Source of the DNA: Symsagittifera roscoffensis
Taxonomy: Eukaryota > Xenacoelomorpha > Acoela > Convolutidae
Length of the DNA: 64,000 nt
Reading direction: 5' to 3'
NCBI RefSeq assembly: GCF_963678635.1
Contig: NC_087065.1
Span: 26,555,254-26,619,253, forward strand
A model generated the notes under the pieces. It was not told the origin of the DNA. It did not search any database and saw nothing but the letters and a program-made list of their open reading frames with translations. This document shows positions 1 to 10,170 of this stretch, piece after piece. The translations under genes were made by a program, and so were the position numbers. The first letter of the stretch is position 1; every line of letters begins with the position of its first letter.

Positions 1-1119
1 AATATCCATCGACGTCCCCGTCGATCGCCCAAAGTCTAGGAGATCGAGGTTGGATTGTGGAACACGTAGAGGACCATCTGGGGCGACCCAGTTGGACTCG
101 GTATTGTCATGACTGACGTATTTGATGCCGTCTTTGTCGACGTCCTGAATTGTCAGGATTGTCTCTTTTGGATCTGTCGGCAGATCATGGAGCCATTTGA
201 GCACCCGCAAGTTTGTTAGTTCTTGCTCATGAGTCTGTTCCGCTTCTGTTTCGAACTCCACTTCCGGTTCTGATCGATCGTCGATCCAATCCTGATCCAC
301 GTCATTCACCAAGTCGATTTCTTCTAGCACCGCCACTTCGTCCAGTCCTACCAGCGAGTCCATCATATCACTTACAACTATCCTGTCTACGACGAAATCC
401 TCGCCGTACGGATTGTATTTCTTCTTGTTCTTTCCTCTCTTGCTCTGGCGTGTTTCCATGGTGAGAGGAAAGTCAGGCTGTACTCCTTTGTCAATTTCCA
501 TTTGTTCCGGGCAGTCCCAGTCTTCCTCGGCATAAGGTAGAGTTTCATCGTCCACCTCTACTCGCTCGGTCAACTCCAGATCCAGTGGTAGGTCGCAATC
601 GTCCACCATCTCATTACCGTCATTTTTGTCGCGAGTACCCCTTTCATTCACCTCACAAGCAGGATCCACTATCAAATAGTCTCCCTCTTGCATGTCCGCT
701 GGGATGCACCAGTCCTCTGACAAGGCATTGTGTGATTTGATGTTTTCGTAATGAGCTGCTCTTCCAGTGCTCAATCGATAAAAACGACCTCCTTGGTGCA
801 CCTCTATTATCTGAAATGGACCACGCCATTTCTCTAATAATTTCTTGGTTCCCTTTGGAGGAACCACTTCCTGGAACATCCAGACGTAGTCGCCAACTGA
901 GTAGGCTTTTGCATCGGCTGTCCTTTTATCAAACCTCCTTTTTTGTCTAATTTGCGCCTGTTGCGTGTTCCTCCTGCATAAGTCATTGAGGTCCTGCTGT
1001 CTTCTAATAACATCCCGCACGTACGTTTGCGGTGCTGTTCTCTTCCCCTCAAATGCAGGGTAGAAAAATGTCAACGGAAGCGCTTTTTCATGACCCGTTA
1101 GTATCATATGCGGACTTAT
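1..1119 (-). CDS. Pol C-terminus of element A: integrase C-terminal module running into the macro-domain region (partial)
   Basis: A minus-strand frame is open from a TGA at 1120-1122 to the window edge, 373 codons. It begins with the end of the integrase region (SPHMILTGHEKALPL), then a GPY/F-type integrase C-terminal module (GDYVWMFQ, KWRGPFQIIEV, GGRFYRLSTGRAAHYEN), then an acidic tail. The last residues before position 1 include RSTGTSMDI, identical to the start of the macro-domain open frame of element B. No stop separates integrase from the macro-domain start here, whereas element B has one in-frame TAG at 20207-20209. This copy is the best evidence that the macro domain is translated as the Pol C-terminus. 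The upstream TGA at 1120 replaces a sense codon present in element B. Confidence 0.75.
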   Translation of the reverse strand, partial: MSPHMILTGHEKALPLTFFYPAFEGKRTAPQTYVRDVIRRQQDLNDLCRRNTQQAQIRQKRRFDKRTADAKAYSVGDYVWMFQEVVPPKGTKKLLEKWRGPFQIIEVHQGGRFYRLSTGRAAHYENIKSHNALSEDWCIPADMQEGDYLIVDPACEVNERGTRDKNDGNEMVDDCDLPLDLELTERVEVDDETLPYAEEDWDCPEQMEIDKGVQPDFPLTMETRQSKRGKNKKKYNPYGEDFVVDRIVVSDMMDSLVGLDEVAVLEEIDLVNDVDQDWIDDRSEPEVEFETEAEQTHEQELTNLRVLKWLHDLPTDPKETILTIQDVDKDGIKYVSHDNTESNWVAPDGPLRVPQSNLDLLDFGRSTGTSMDI

Positions 1120-1157
1120 TCACGTGGTGGAATGCTCCGTGCTGTTGTAAGCACCCA

Positions 1158-1742
1158 TCACTTGCGGTAAGTGCTTTCCCAGTCATCCATGTAGCGTGAG
1201 CAGTAGACTCTCAACATGGATACCAGTGTGCGATTCTGCCTTTCGACTAGGCCATTCGTTTGCGGGTGATAAGTGGTCGAGTGGGCCTGTGCTACCTGCC
1301 AGCTTTTCATTAAATCCTTCGTGAGATCACCCACGAATGCTTTGCCATTGTCCGATTGGAATGTGATGAGGCAGCCATGCCTCGCTATCCACACATTTAT
1401 CAAATGATCGCATGTTTCTTCCGCCGATGCTGTCATGCAGGGTGCTGCCTCCGCATTTTTCGTAAAATGGTCGATCATTACCAGCACCTGATTATTGCCC
1501 GTTGCTGTCATGCAGATTTTCTGATGATCAATTTGCACCACTTCGTTGAATCCCGACGACTCTATTGACTGTAGGGGGAACCTTAGTTTCCTGGGATCCT
1601 TCGCCTGTTGACATGACAGGCATGCGGCGATCCACTTCTCACAAGCCTTCTTCAATCCCGGCCATTCGAATCGTTTCTGTATCCTGTTGTACACTTTGAC
1701 CACGCCTTGATGGCCCATCTGATCATGTGAGCGAAAATGCAA
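1158..1742 (-). pseudogene. Integrase zinc-binding and catalytic core, element A
   Basis: A 194-codon frame carries an HHCC zinc-binding domain (HDQMGHQ with HX4H, then CLSCQQ with CX2C about 30 residues on) and a DDE integrase core. The core shows VQIDHQ (first D), QSDNGKAFVG (second D) and HPQTNGLVERQNR (catalytic E context). In the Ty3/gypsy family this enzyme joins element cDNA to host DNA. The three catalytic positions look intact. The frame is lost just after the core at about 1158, and the C-terminal module lies in another frame (1-1119). It is therefore a broken part of pol and not a separate gene. Confidence 0.85.
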
Positions 1743-1751
1743 TTCGGTCTG

Positions 1752-2829
1752 TTACAACTGTGACAACACTATCGAATTGTATTTATAAAACACCTTGTCC
1801 TCCTCTTTACGTTTACAGGCTATGATTCCGTCCTTGTTCAGGTACAACAAGTCTTTTCTCTTCAGGTAGAATTGCTGCAAGATCTTGTAGCTATCTTCTT
1901 CCAAGTCTCCCTTGTCAGGTGCTCCATTCTCGATCCATCTCTTCAGACTGCTCGTCATTCTATCATTTCGTTGAGCCCTCAGGAGATCCGACAGCCTGTA
2001 CTTGGCTTTCAAATACGTCTTTACCACGTTCATTTGCCCACTCATTTTTTCTGGAGCATGAGCATCGTCCATCAACGTGACACCATATTTTTTTCAAAGG
2101 CGTCGCTTCCTGCACAGATGGTTCCAGATTGGTACGGACGACCGTACCATGTGGCAGCAATCTGGTTGGGCGTTTCGAAACTGCTATCAGCTCGAGCTCA
2201 TCGGCGGCATTATCCACCACAGTGCCCTCTTCATCTGAGGTGTACCTGTCCCTGTCTGGATCCTGATGCGTTTCTCGGTCCAGCCCGCGCTGCTTCCAGT
2301 CTACCAACAAAGAGTGTTTCGCGATCTCCGATATATCGGAATTGGAAGTTGTTTCAGATGTGTTGTCCCAGGACTGCGGCCTCGAGTTATCACTTGAGTC
2401 GAGTGACTCCACCCCATCACGTTCCATTCTGTCTGTGATGTTTCTCGACTCCCCAGACAAAACTCTGTTCACTGGTCGCTTTGAATCCGACTCCCCGGAC
2501 AAAATTCTGCCCCTAGGTGGTCTCATCAACCTCTCCCCGGACAAATCCTCCTGCACGGGCCTGAAGATGTCCGACTCCCGGGACATTGTTTCGTCCCCGG
2601 AAGAACAATCTGAGCCCGGCTCGTATTCTGCTTTTGCATCTGTGAAATGCAGTTTCCTCGCGAAGCTAGATCTCGACTTGATCCTGACTTCCTCAGTGGC
2701 TTGGGTCTGATTCAGTGTCCCATGTTCAGTAAACGAAGTTCTCAACAAGACCTCCTTCGGCATTGAGCTCACCAGCTGGTTGACTATCGACCTGCAATCC
2801 CGTTCAACACCTCGGCTGCGAATGGACAC
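1752..2829 (-). pseudogene. Pol linker between RNase H and integrase, element A
   Basis: Two overlapping minus-strand frames (2829-1963 and 2075-1752) together cover the linker region that element B encodes at 22668-21800. The first part is Ser/Asp/Glu-rich and low-complexity and contains the repeated LSGE peptide. The second part (KTYLKAKYRLSDLLRAQRND, MTSSLKRWIENGAPDKGD) is well conserved with element B and leads to the integrase zinc finger. The frames are joined by a frameshift near 1963-2075, so the copy is damaged. I recognise no enzymatic domain in the linker. Its acidic repeat character suggests a flexible spacer. Confidence 0.7.
2448..2585 (-). repeat. Four copies of a 12-bp motif at exact 42-bp spacing in pol (element A)
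   Basis: On the plus strand the motif ACTCCCCGGACA or a one-base variant starts at 2448, 2490, 2532 and 2574, an exact period of 42 bp (14 codons). Read as protein on the minus strand, three copies give LSGE and the fourth a variant. The same 12-mer borders the 3' LTR of element B. Confidence 0.9.
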
Positions 2830-3024
2830 GGGCCTCTTCTCTGTTCACTCAGTGACAGTCAACCGCTGCATGGTCTCCATCCACTCACGGTCATGTCTAT
2901 CCACTTCCCTGTCCAACATGTCACGGAGCTTCCCCATGACGTCCGGCGCCACGTTCACCGTCCTGTTCAAAAGAGCCATGCTGTTTATACCCAGCCTGGT
3001 AAGTTCTTGCTGTACCAAATTGGA

Positions 3025-4392
3025 TCAGACTAGCAGATCCAGCGGAACGGGCTCACCCTTGGCCAATACTTTTATCTCAGCGGCCGTCTTCACCGGAAGT
3101 TCAAGGTGCCCTGGTATGGGGTGCCCTGACTTATCCAGCCACCTGGTGAGTGGTAGTTTATCGTAGGTCTCCTTATCTAGGAATGAAAATCCGTCTTTGA
3201 TTTCTGCTTGGTTAGCCTGCTTCTCCTCGAGGCGCTCATAGAATTCTGTCTTTTTTCTGAGACTATCTGCGTTCTGGTGCTTATCACGGGTACGGTGCTC
3301 TATGATCATGTGGTATCCATCCAGGCGCACGATCCAACGACCAATATAACTTTGGTCCATCGAATAGGTTTTCAGCCAGGCAAGGGCACGATTATCCACA
3401 CGTAACTTGAAGGGAGCACTCCCCAAGTAGGCCCTGTATTTTTCCACGAAAGTGATCACCGCGAACATCTCCGCTTTTGGTGCGCCGTACTTCATCTCAG
3501 TATCACTCAGGACTTTACTCCCGTAGGCTATCGGACGAAGAATCGTTCTCCCGTTCCACTCCTGCTCCTGGTCAAGTATGCCCGATATCGCAACCACTGA
3601 TGCATCCGTGTCCAGCACGAACAACCCCTTCTCTGTTGGCATGCCGAGGACCGGTGCCTCGCAAAGTTCACGTTTGATGTTCTCAAATGAAACTTGTGCC
3701 TCATCAGTCCAAGTGAACTTTTTGCCCTTGTTTCTCATCAACCGCTGCTTGGGGTATAATTTGTCAGCGTAACCCTTGATAAATTCTCGATAATAATTAG
3801 CAAACCCCAAAAAACTCATCAGCTGTGTATCTGTTTTAGGTGCCTTCCAGGTCAACACCGCTTCAACCGCTTCAGGATCTGGTCTCACTCCATGTTTATC
3901 CACCAGGCGGCCCAGATACTTTATGGAATCTCTGAGGATTTCACACTTAGAGGGTTTACATTTCAGACCCGCCTGCTTCATGCAAGAAAACACCTCATCC
4001 AACCACTCTATGTGGTCTTCTAAGGTTGGTGTTGCAATCACGACATCATCGACATAACACATGATGACGCTCGTGAGTGCCTGGGCCATCAGTCGCTGGA
4101 ATGTGGCCGTCGCGTTGCACAATCCGAACGGCATCCTCTTCCACTGGAACAATCCCAGCTCGCACGCCAAGCCTGTTTTTTCTTGATCTTGCTCTCGGAG
4201 TGGCACTTGCCAGAACGCAGAGCCCAAATCTAACGTCGTGAAGAGCTTCGCGTCACCCAGTTTGGATAGGCTCTCATCGATGCGGGGAATCGGGTATGCG
4301 TCCTTTATAGTCACTGCGTTCAGATAACGGAAATCACAACAAAACCTGAGTTGCCCCCTTTCTTTTTCGCCATGACCACGCCACAAGCCCAC
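3025..4392 (-). pseudogene. Reverse transcriptase-RNase H, element A
   Basis: A 455-codon frame begins inside the RT palm and continues through RNase H. RT motifs seen are FCCDFRYLN, TTLDLGSAFWQVPL, MPFGLCNATATFQ and the catalytic CYVDDVVIATP. Downstream come the connection (GFANYYREFIKGYADK), and RNase H motifs FVLDTDASV, PKAEMFAV and LRVDNRAL. It copies element RNA into DNA and degrades the RNA strand. Compared with element B, about five residues before YVDD are missing, and the frame ends in TGA at 3025 where element B has an Arg codon (consistent with CGA to TGA decay). The N-terminal RT part lies upstream in another frame. Confidence 0.9.
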
Positions 4393-4951
4393 GGGGACTT
4401 CGACGGCTCGATCATGTCATACTCCATTAACATCTCGATTTCCTTCCTGCGCGCTTCTGACTTGTGAGGGGTCATTCTTCTCGCCCCTTCCCTATGAGGT
4501 ACCGAGCCCTCTTCTATCTCAATCTCGTGTTCTACAAAATTACAGCAACCTATGTCGGCCTTATGTTTCGAAAAAAACGTCTGCGTTCCGACTTAGCACC
4601 GCCCTGATCGAATCTAGTTCCTTGTCTGATATCTTACCCTTCAAATGTTCTATCTCAGGTAGGACCGTTTTATTCGCTGCTAACTCTGCTTCTGTCGGCC
4701 TCTCGAGAACAAATAGACAACCCATCATCTGTTTCCGACCTCATTGAAAACAATTTCCTAGAAGATTTCAATTCATTTACTCTCTTCAATATACATTCTT
4801 GGTTCGCATGCAATGGACATTTAGTTACATCAAACTTTTTCAAGTTCTCCACACTCTGAAAGTCTGTGTTCAGAGGCAAAGCATAGCCAAGTTTTTTCCC
4901 CTCTGTATTGTCACTGTTGTGGCTTCTGTGTTCAACAACACACTCACACAC
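4393..4951 (-). pseudogene. Protease-RT connector and RT N-terminus, element A (frameshifted)
   Basis: This stretch corresponds to element B 25009-24380. A 93-codon frame (4951-4670) carries KKLGYALPLNTDF and KCPLHANQECILKRVNEL, matching the element B connector. The RT N-terminus (KSEA, YDMIEPSKSPWACGVVMAKK) follows in another frame. Breaks lie near 4885, near 4580 (an A-rich run) and at the shared GAAAAAGAAAGGGGGC tract at 4352-4373. No single frame spans it. Confidence 0.7.
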
Positions 4952-7584
4952 AGTCCGCTCTGAATGAGTGAGAAACTTCTTCCTAAAATGGCCGAGCTTT
5001 TACTGTTTGGATTTGGTACCAGACACACCTTTCTGTCATTGCTGAGTTCATTCAAGTTCCTCATCCTAAACGTCGCTACTACGGCTTGGTTTGGTTTTAA
5101 TCTAACTTTTCGATCCAGAAAAATCGGCACCTTGGCCTGTTTAATTAAGATCTTATTAAGGGGTTTCTTTTCATACTTTCTCTCAGGATCCTTGATCCTA
5201 ATCAACCCGTCATTGAGATCGATCGTGACATCAAAGTTGCGTACGAAGTCCCTTCCTAAGATGAACTGATCGGATTCGTCCAAATTCACCACTACTAAGA
5301 AGCTCATCCAAAGATGTCTTCCTCCGAGCTGCAGTGAAATGATCGGGGTTCGTCCAGTCACATAGATTGCTCCCTGGTTGGCAGCAGCCAACCTGATGTT
5401 TCTCGGTATGAGATCCGACCTCTCGAAACCCATGTCGGTCCAAGTTTTGACTGGCATGACACTAACCACTGCTCCCGTGTCCAGCAGTCCCTTTACTGAA
5501 AGTTGTCTGCCTTGCACGTCCAGCACGTGTGCGGCCAGATCGGCCTCGCAACCTATGTGCACCGCATCTTGTTTGAGCATGGCGTTGTGTCCGATTCGTC
5601 TAACCTTCAGCTCCTCTTTACCAATGTATATCCGGCCAATCTGATCGTTCGCATCAGTTAGGTGAGCTTTTGTGTAGATATTGATGCCATCCACATTCAT
5701 TAGAATCGGGTATGGGCCATGGACTTTGATGTAATGTCCATCCACTTTCATCAGCCTCGGACCTCCTGTTGTGAGCAGCGCTCGCACTGCCCTGGAGTCC
5801 AGTTTGGGATGTTTCTGCTTCAGGTAGTCTGCATAAATGTCCAGGTGGACTAGTGTAATCTCGGATGATTCACTCAAGTTCTTGACCACCTGGTGCCCTG
5901 CGACTGAGATAATGGACATTATCTTCGTCCCCTCCTTCGTCATGCCGAAAGTTTTACCAGATATAACGTTCAGTTTTAGTCCCTGCTTCCTGGGTTCCTC
6001 TTTGTCTTCTTTTTTCGTCGTTTTACCCAGAATATTAAAATTTTCCCGAAGATCTGTGCTCTCCAGCTCCGACCTTACCCATTGCTCCACTTCTTTCGTG
6101 GCTAGCTCCTGTTTGACATTCTGCAACGCTATCCTTGCCGCCAGACCGTAATCCACCTTGAGAGGGCTAGCCGACTCTGCCTCCAGGTTCGAGGCTACCA
6201 CCTCGTCAGGCAGTGTCTTCACCTTCTTGGTCGTTAAGGTGCTTGGTGTCGTCTCCTTTCTCCGAGACTCGGCCTCGTTCATCAGACGTGCTCGACTGGC
6301 CTTGACACTCGAAAGCGCCTCTTCTTGGCGGGGATGTTTCGCGTCCGCTACTGCATCCCAAAACTGAGTGCAATCCGACTTGAAGTGTCCTTCCAAATTA
6401 CAGAAGAAACACCTCGGACCATATTTCAGGATGAGCCCTCTGACGTACTCTTCATGATCTTCGTCGGTCGCGTCGACGTCGTCGAGAAAGTAGCCTATTG
6501 CCTTCATGTTCTGTTTGTATGCAGAGCACGCGGAAACGTGATGGTCCATCGAACCACAATTCGCACACGACCTCCTCTTATCCATGTCATCGCGAGGTTT
6601 GTACCAACTGGAGTTGGCACCAGTGTTTGTCCCGCTGTAGTTACTATAATTGCTGTAACGGTTTTGCGCCCTCGGTTTTATGAGTAAATACTCGCGTGAC
6701 TTCATACGCAAATCGTCGGGCGTGGGTACCTGGTCAAGTGACAGGGTGAAGTGTGTGGCCAACATCGTTTTCAACTCCTCACTCTTTACTCCGTCCATGA
6801 ACTTTGAAGCAATCGCCAAGTTTCGCTCGGATATTCTCTCATCGGGATTACTTCTCCTCCTAAGCAATTCAAGGTCGTCCAAAAATTTGTCTATGGATTC
6901 GTCATCTCTTTGACGCCTCTTTTCGAACTTCACCATAGCCTGGTGCCCTTCTACTCCAGAGCCGAAACGATTCAGCAGGATATCGAATATCTTGCGAGCG
7001 CTGTCTCTCTCATTGGCTCTTTTCGCCATTACACAATTTAGTGCAGTACCCTTCAGGTTGCTTGTTAACGCGCTGCACTCTTGTTTCTTGGAGAGACTCT
7101 CTTCCTCAAAATGCAACTTCATCACTTCTATCCAAGTATCAATGCAGCCGTCTGACTCGTCTTTGTATGACTTCGGCTTTTTCAGTGTCCTTCTTGACCT
7201 CTCTCCTCTATCGGTTGACTTCGAGAGTTTAGTGATGAATGTCTCGAGAGATCTAATCAGAGGCTCAAACATCGAGGCATACATCGTCGTGTCCTGTGAG
7301 ACTGTAGTCAGATCTGGCACTGAACTGACTTGTGGCACAGTTGGCAACCTTGCCTCCGGAGTAGCATCTGCCTCCGGCGGGACTGGATTTGTCCAGCCAG
7401 GCCTCGACGGGGCTGCCCTTGGCCGCTCCCTATTCCTAAGTTCGTAGTTCGTTCTCGAGCTTTGCTGGGCCCTGGCATAGCTGCCCGTCCCATCTCCATC
7501 ATTCGCATGGTGTGAGCGCTGCCTTGGGTTGGAACGCTCCTCCCAACTGCTCCCATTCAAGATCGCGTCAAGCTTCCGCATCAT
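4870..7584 (-). CDS. Gag (capsid-like, two zinc knuckles) plus retropepsin-type protease, element A
   Basis: The longest intact frame of the element, 904 codons from an ATG pair at 7584. It shows a low-complexity N-terminal part, then a retrotransposon Gag capsid-like domain (DGCIDTWIEVMKLHFEE, NLKGTALNCVMAK, RFGSGVEGHQAMVKFEKRRQ). Two CCHC zinc knuckles follow: CANCGSMDHHVSAC and CFFCNLEGHFKSDC, about 50 residues apart. The aspartic protease has GLLDTGAVVSVMP and the flap-distal ILGRDFVR. Gag packages the element RNA and the protease matures the polyprotein. Gag and protease share one frame, so separate expression of a shorter Gag would need a mechanism I cannot see. The frame ends shortly after the protease, where a frameshift separates it from RT. 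Confidence 0.9.
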   Translation of the reverse strand: MMRKLDAILNGSSWEERSNPRQRSHHANDGDGTGSYARAQQSSRTNYELRNRERPRAAPSRPGWTNPVPPEADATPEARLPTVPQVSSVPDLTTVSQDTTMYASMFEPLIRSLETFITKLSKSTDRGERSRRTLKKPKSYKDESDGCIDTWIEVMKLHFEEESLSKKQECSALTSNLKGTALNCVMAKRANERDSARKIFDILLNRFGSGVEGHQAMVKFEKRRQRDDESIDKFLDDLELLRRRSNPDERISERNLAIASKFMDGVKSEELKTMLATHFTLSLDQVPTPDDLRMKSREYLLIKPRAQNRYSNYSNYSGTNTGANSSWYKPRDDMDKRRSCANCGSMDHHVSACSAYKQNMKAIGYFLDDVDATDEDHEEYVRGLILKYGPRCFFCNLEGHFKSDCTQFWDAVADAKHPRQEEALSSVKASRARLMNEAESRRKETTPSTLTTKKVKTLPDEVVASNLEAESASPLKVDYGLAARIALQNVKQELATKEVEQWVRSELESTDLRENFNILGKTTKKEDKEEPRKQGLKLNVISGKTFGMTKEGTKIMSIISVAGHQVVKNLSESSEITLVHLDIYADYLKQKHPKLDSRAVRALLTTGGPRLMKVDGHYIKVHGPYPILMNVDGINIYTKAHLTDANDQIGRIYIGKEELKVRRIGHNAMLKQDAVHIGCEADLAAHVLDVQGRQLSVKGLLDTGAVVSVMPVKTWTDMGFERSDLIPRNIRLAAANQGAIYVTGRTPIISLQLGGRHLWMSFLVVVNLDESDQFILGRDFVRNFDVTIDLNDGLIRIKDPERKYEKKPLNKILIKQAKVPIFLDRKVRLKPNQAVVATFRMRNLNELSNDRKVCLVPNPNSKSSAILGRSFSLIQSGLCVSVLLNTEATTVTIQRGKNLAMLCL

Positions 7585-7588
7585 TAAG

Positions 7589-8642
7589 TCAGATTTGGCA
7601 TCTAACCTTTTTTTCCAGGCTAGTCATCGTATGGGCGTAGGTATTATCATGATCGTTCAACAATCGCTCGATCTCTCTTGTCATCCTAGCCTCTCTTTCC
7701 TCAGACTCCTTGTTTGCCTGTGCCAGGCTCTCCGCCAGGCATTGATCGGTGTTGCGAATCAATTGAGCCTGATCAACCCTCGCTTGCGACTTCACGTGTG
7801 TTATTTCGTCTCTCAGATCCTCTCGACCCTGGTGAGCTCTCTCGTCAACTTGATCTATTCTCTTGGTCATGTCCCGTCTCAGTTCATCCAGACCATTCAT
7901 TACGCCAGCGAACATGTCACTTTTATCGCCAGTTGCCCCAAATGGCGGGGTTAGTCCCAAAGAAGATGAGGTCAACTGCGGCTGCAGCCTGGTACTTGAT
8001 GACGCACCGCCGGATGGGTTATCTCCGGGTGGTCATTACCGGAAGATAAACCTTCAGTTCGTAGTGACGCTATGCGCTCATCGTACAAAGACTTCCAGCT
8101 CTTTTTGGCCTTCGAACCCGGTAGTTCTTCACTCGGGCTTATGCTCGACATCATCGCGTTGTTGCTCTGCTTGGCCAGAGATGAGTGGGTGTTAGCTGGA
8201 TGTGAAAATTCTCTTCTCAACCTATGACTCTTGGTCTCCGATTTGGACATTCCCCTGAATAACACTTCCTCTCGCGGCTCGACCTCGGAACGCTCCGAGA
8301 TCTCCTCCGTCCTCTCAACTTCCTCCCGCTCGAGGTCCTCGCTCGGCTCAAGTCGGGTCGAATAAGCGTCCGTTTCCCTTCGTCAAAGGGGTCCACAAGC
8401 AATTCGCTCGCGGGTCCGGCCTCGGCGCTCCGCCCTTGATCGCTATCGAGGTTTTTCTCACTCCATGGTTTCATTTCGCTCACTGAAAGATCAGCTTGAC
8501 CTTTAGTCGATTCGTTTTCAGCAAACACGTCGGAAGCGCTGCTAAACAAAGATTGGCTACGCCTAGTTTTAAATTTTCGCGTGCTTCTTTTTCTTAGCCT
8601 GAGAATCTTAGTAAACGATCCTAACGACTCCCTGCGCTGCAT
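7589..8642 (-). pseudogene. Gag N-terminal region, element A (three overlapping frames)
   Basis: Minus-strand frames at 8642-8217 (141 codons, ATG start), 8265-7972 and 7975-7589 cover this stretch. The first is Arg/Ser-rich and basic (LRLRKRSTRKFKTRRSQ). The last is charged and heptad-like (RRDMTKRIDQVDERAHQG, REARMTREIERLLNDHD), consistent with a coiled coil. Element B has an equivalent 452-codon N-terminal Gag region, also basic then coiled-coil, although sequence similarity is weak. Frameshifts near 8220, 7975 and 7590 separate the pieces from each other and from the main Gag frame. Whether the ancestral Gag started at 8642 is inferred from position. Confidence 0.55.
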
Positions 8643-9059
8643 AATTTGTAAGAAATAACAATATTCTTATAATTTAATGGCGATGCACACGTACCGCAAA
8701 CAAGTTCAAGTTAAACTACTTAACGCTGCCTCTTCGATCTCGTAAGTATCAAAATTGTCTCTTAGATTTCTCAATGACAATCTTAGTGACTCAGCTAAAG
8801 TTACACACACAGGGCCTACTCAGTATTGATATAATGCTAACTCAACCCTGTTGTATAGTATAACGGTATCACAAAATTTTCACAAGATAAAATGAATACA
8901 CAAAACACAATTGATAATCAGATAAGAATATCCTACGAGTGACAGCGACCTTTCGTCAGTATCAATTTACCGCCACACTTTTATCAAGTCACTGCTTTGT
9001 TAAAATCAAACAATCTTTGGTAAAAAGCAGTGATGATTCAGAAACAGATCAATAAAACT

Positions 9060-9410
9060 TAGTCTTAAAAAAAAGACTTCCCTCAATCGGAACGATCCGA
9101 AAGAACGAAGCCCAGGACACAGTCTTCTCAAGTGAGTGATTATTTGCCTAATACACCCACTGAGGTCTTCTTTTAGGTGTCCTGCGATTGCCCGAGCTGT
9201 CCTACTAAGTAGCTCAAGGCAACCTCTGATCGAAAATTTCAAAAGTCTATGAAAAAGCTCCCCCACACCCGGAACGCTCCAAGTGCACGAGAGCAGGGAA
9301 AAACTTTTCTTCTCAGGTGAGTGTGTATTTGCCTAATACACTCACCGAGGTCTTCTTTTATTTGTTCCTGGATTGCCCGAACTTCCCTATTAAGTAGCTC
9401 AAGGCAACCA
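9060..9410 (-). repeat. Two-copy direct repeat with conserved hairpins in the element A leader
   Basis: Copies at about 9065-9230 and 9245-9410 share the order: Ser/Lys-codon-like A-run, TCTCA(A/G)GTGAGTG, TTGCCTAATACAC, GAGGTCTTCTTTTA, ATTGCCCGA, AAGTAGCTCAAGGCAACC. Each contains a stem-loop: GTGAGTGTGTATT pairs with AATACACTCAC at 9317-9345, with its counterpart at 9132-9161. Element B has one related copy (hairpin at 29422-29441), where GTGGG pairs with CCCAC. Confidence 0.7.
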
Positions 9411-9589
9411 CACAACCAAAATCACAATCAAAAAAAAAATTTGGTTCGGGTACTTCTGATACACCCGATCTAGAATCAAAAGTTGATCACGAATTTTCGG
9501 GTCAAAATGGGCTCCTATGATCCTAATAAGCACGCCTAATATCCTAATATGATCTCAATTAAATGGATATTTTACGTTTCTCAAATTGC

Positions 9590-10170
9590 CACAGAAGGTT
9601 TCCTCAAGTTTCAACAAGGAGGGTTGTTAAGAGGTTTAAGTCTCTCCGGAGGGTTACTTCGGAGGGTTGTTAAGACACTTAGCCTACTTCAGAGGGTTAC
9701 CTCGGAGGGTACCTTAGCCACCCAAGTGTCTTCGGAGGGTTCCCCTTCACTCACTAAGGAGGGTCAATTAGAGGCTTAATTTGCTCCGGAGGGTTACCTC
9801 GGAGGGTTCTTCCAAAATTTTCAAAATTTTTTAACCTCACTTAGAAGGGTCTTCTACTAGCTTCAAAAAGCGTCAAAACAAGCTAAGAGCTTTATGGGGG
9901 TTTGTTTTAACTTCTTCGGAGGATCCCGTGGAAAATTTCCACTAAGGAGGGTTGCTAAAGGGCTTAAGTCACTCCGGAGGGTTACTCCGGAGGGTTCCGC
10001 AAAAATCTAGAAAACGGGTTATTTTACCGCGGTAAATCTCCAAAAGCGGTCCACCTGACATAAGACTAGGTTTGGCTGACACGGTCAACCTTACCAGTAG
10101 GACAAAAAAGTGATTTGATAAAATTTTCTGCCGCTCGGAGGGTTACCTCTAATTTGGACCCTCCGAACCA
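9590..10170. repeat. Array of CGGAGGGTT-type motifs in the element A leader
   Basis: The plus strand carries many copies of (C/T)(C/T)(G/C)GAGGGTT(A/G/C), for example near 9620, 9652, 9668, 9700, 9735, 9760, 9788, 9800, 9946, 9977 and 9990, with reverse-orientation ACCCTCCG near 10158. Spacing is irregular. Element B has the same motif family in the opposite orientation. Confidence 0.75.
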
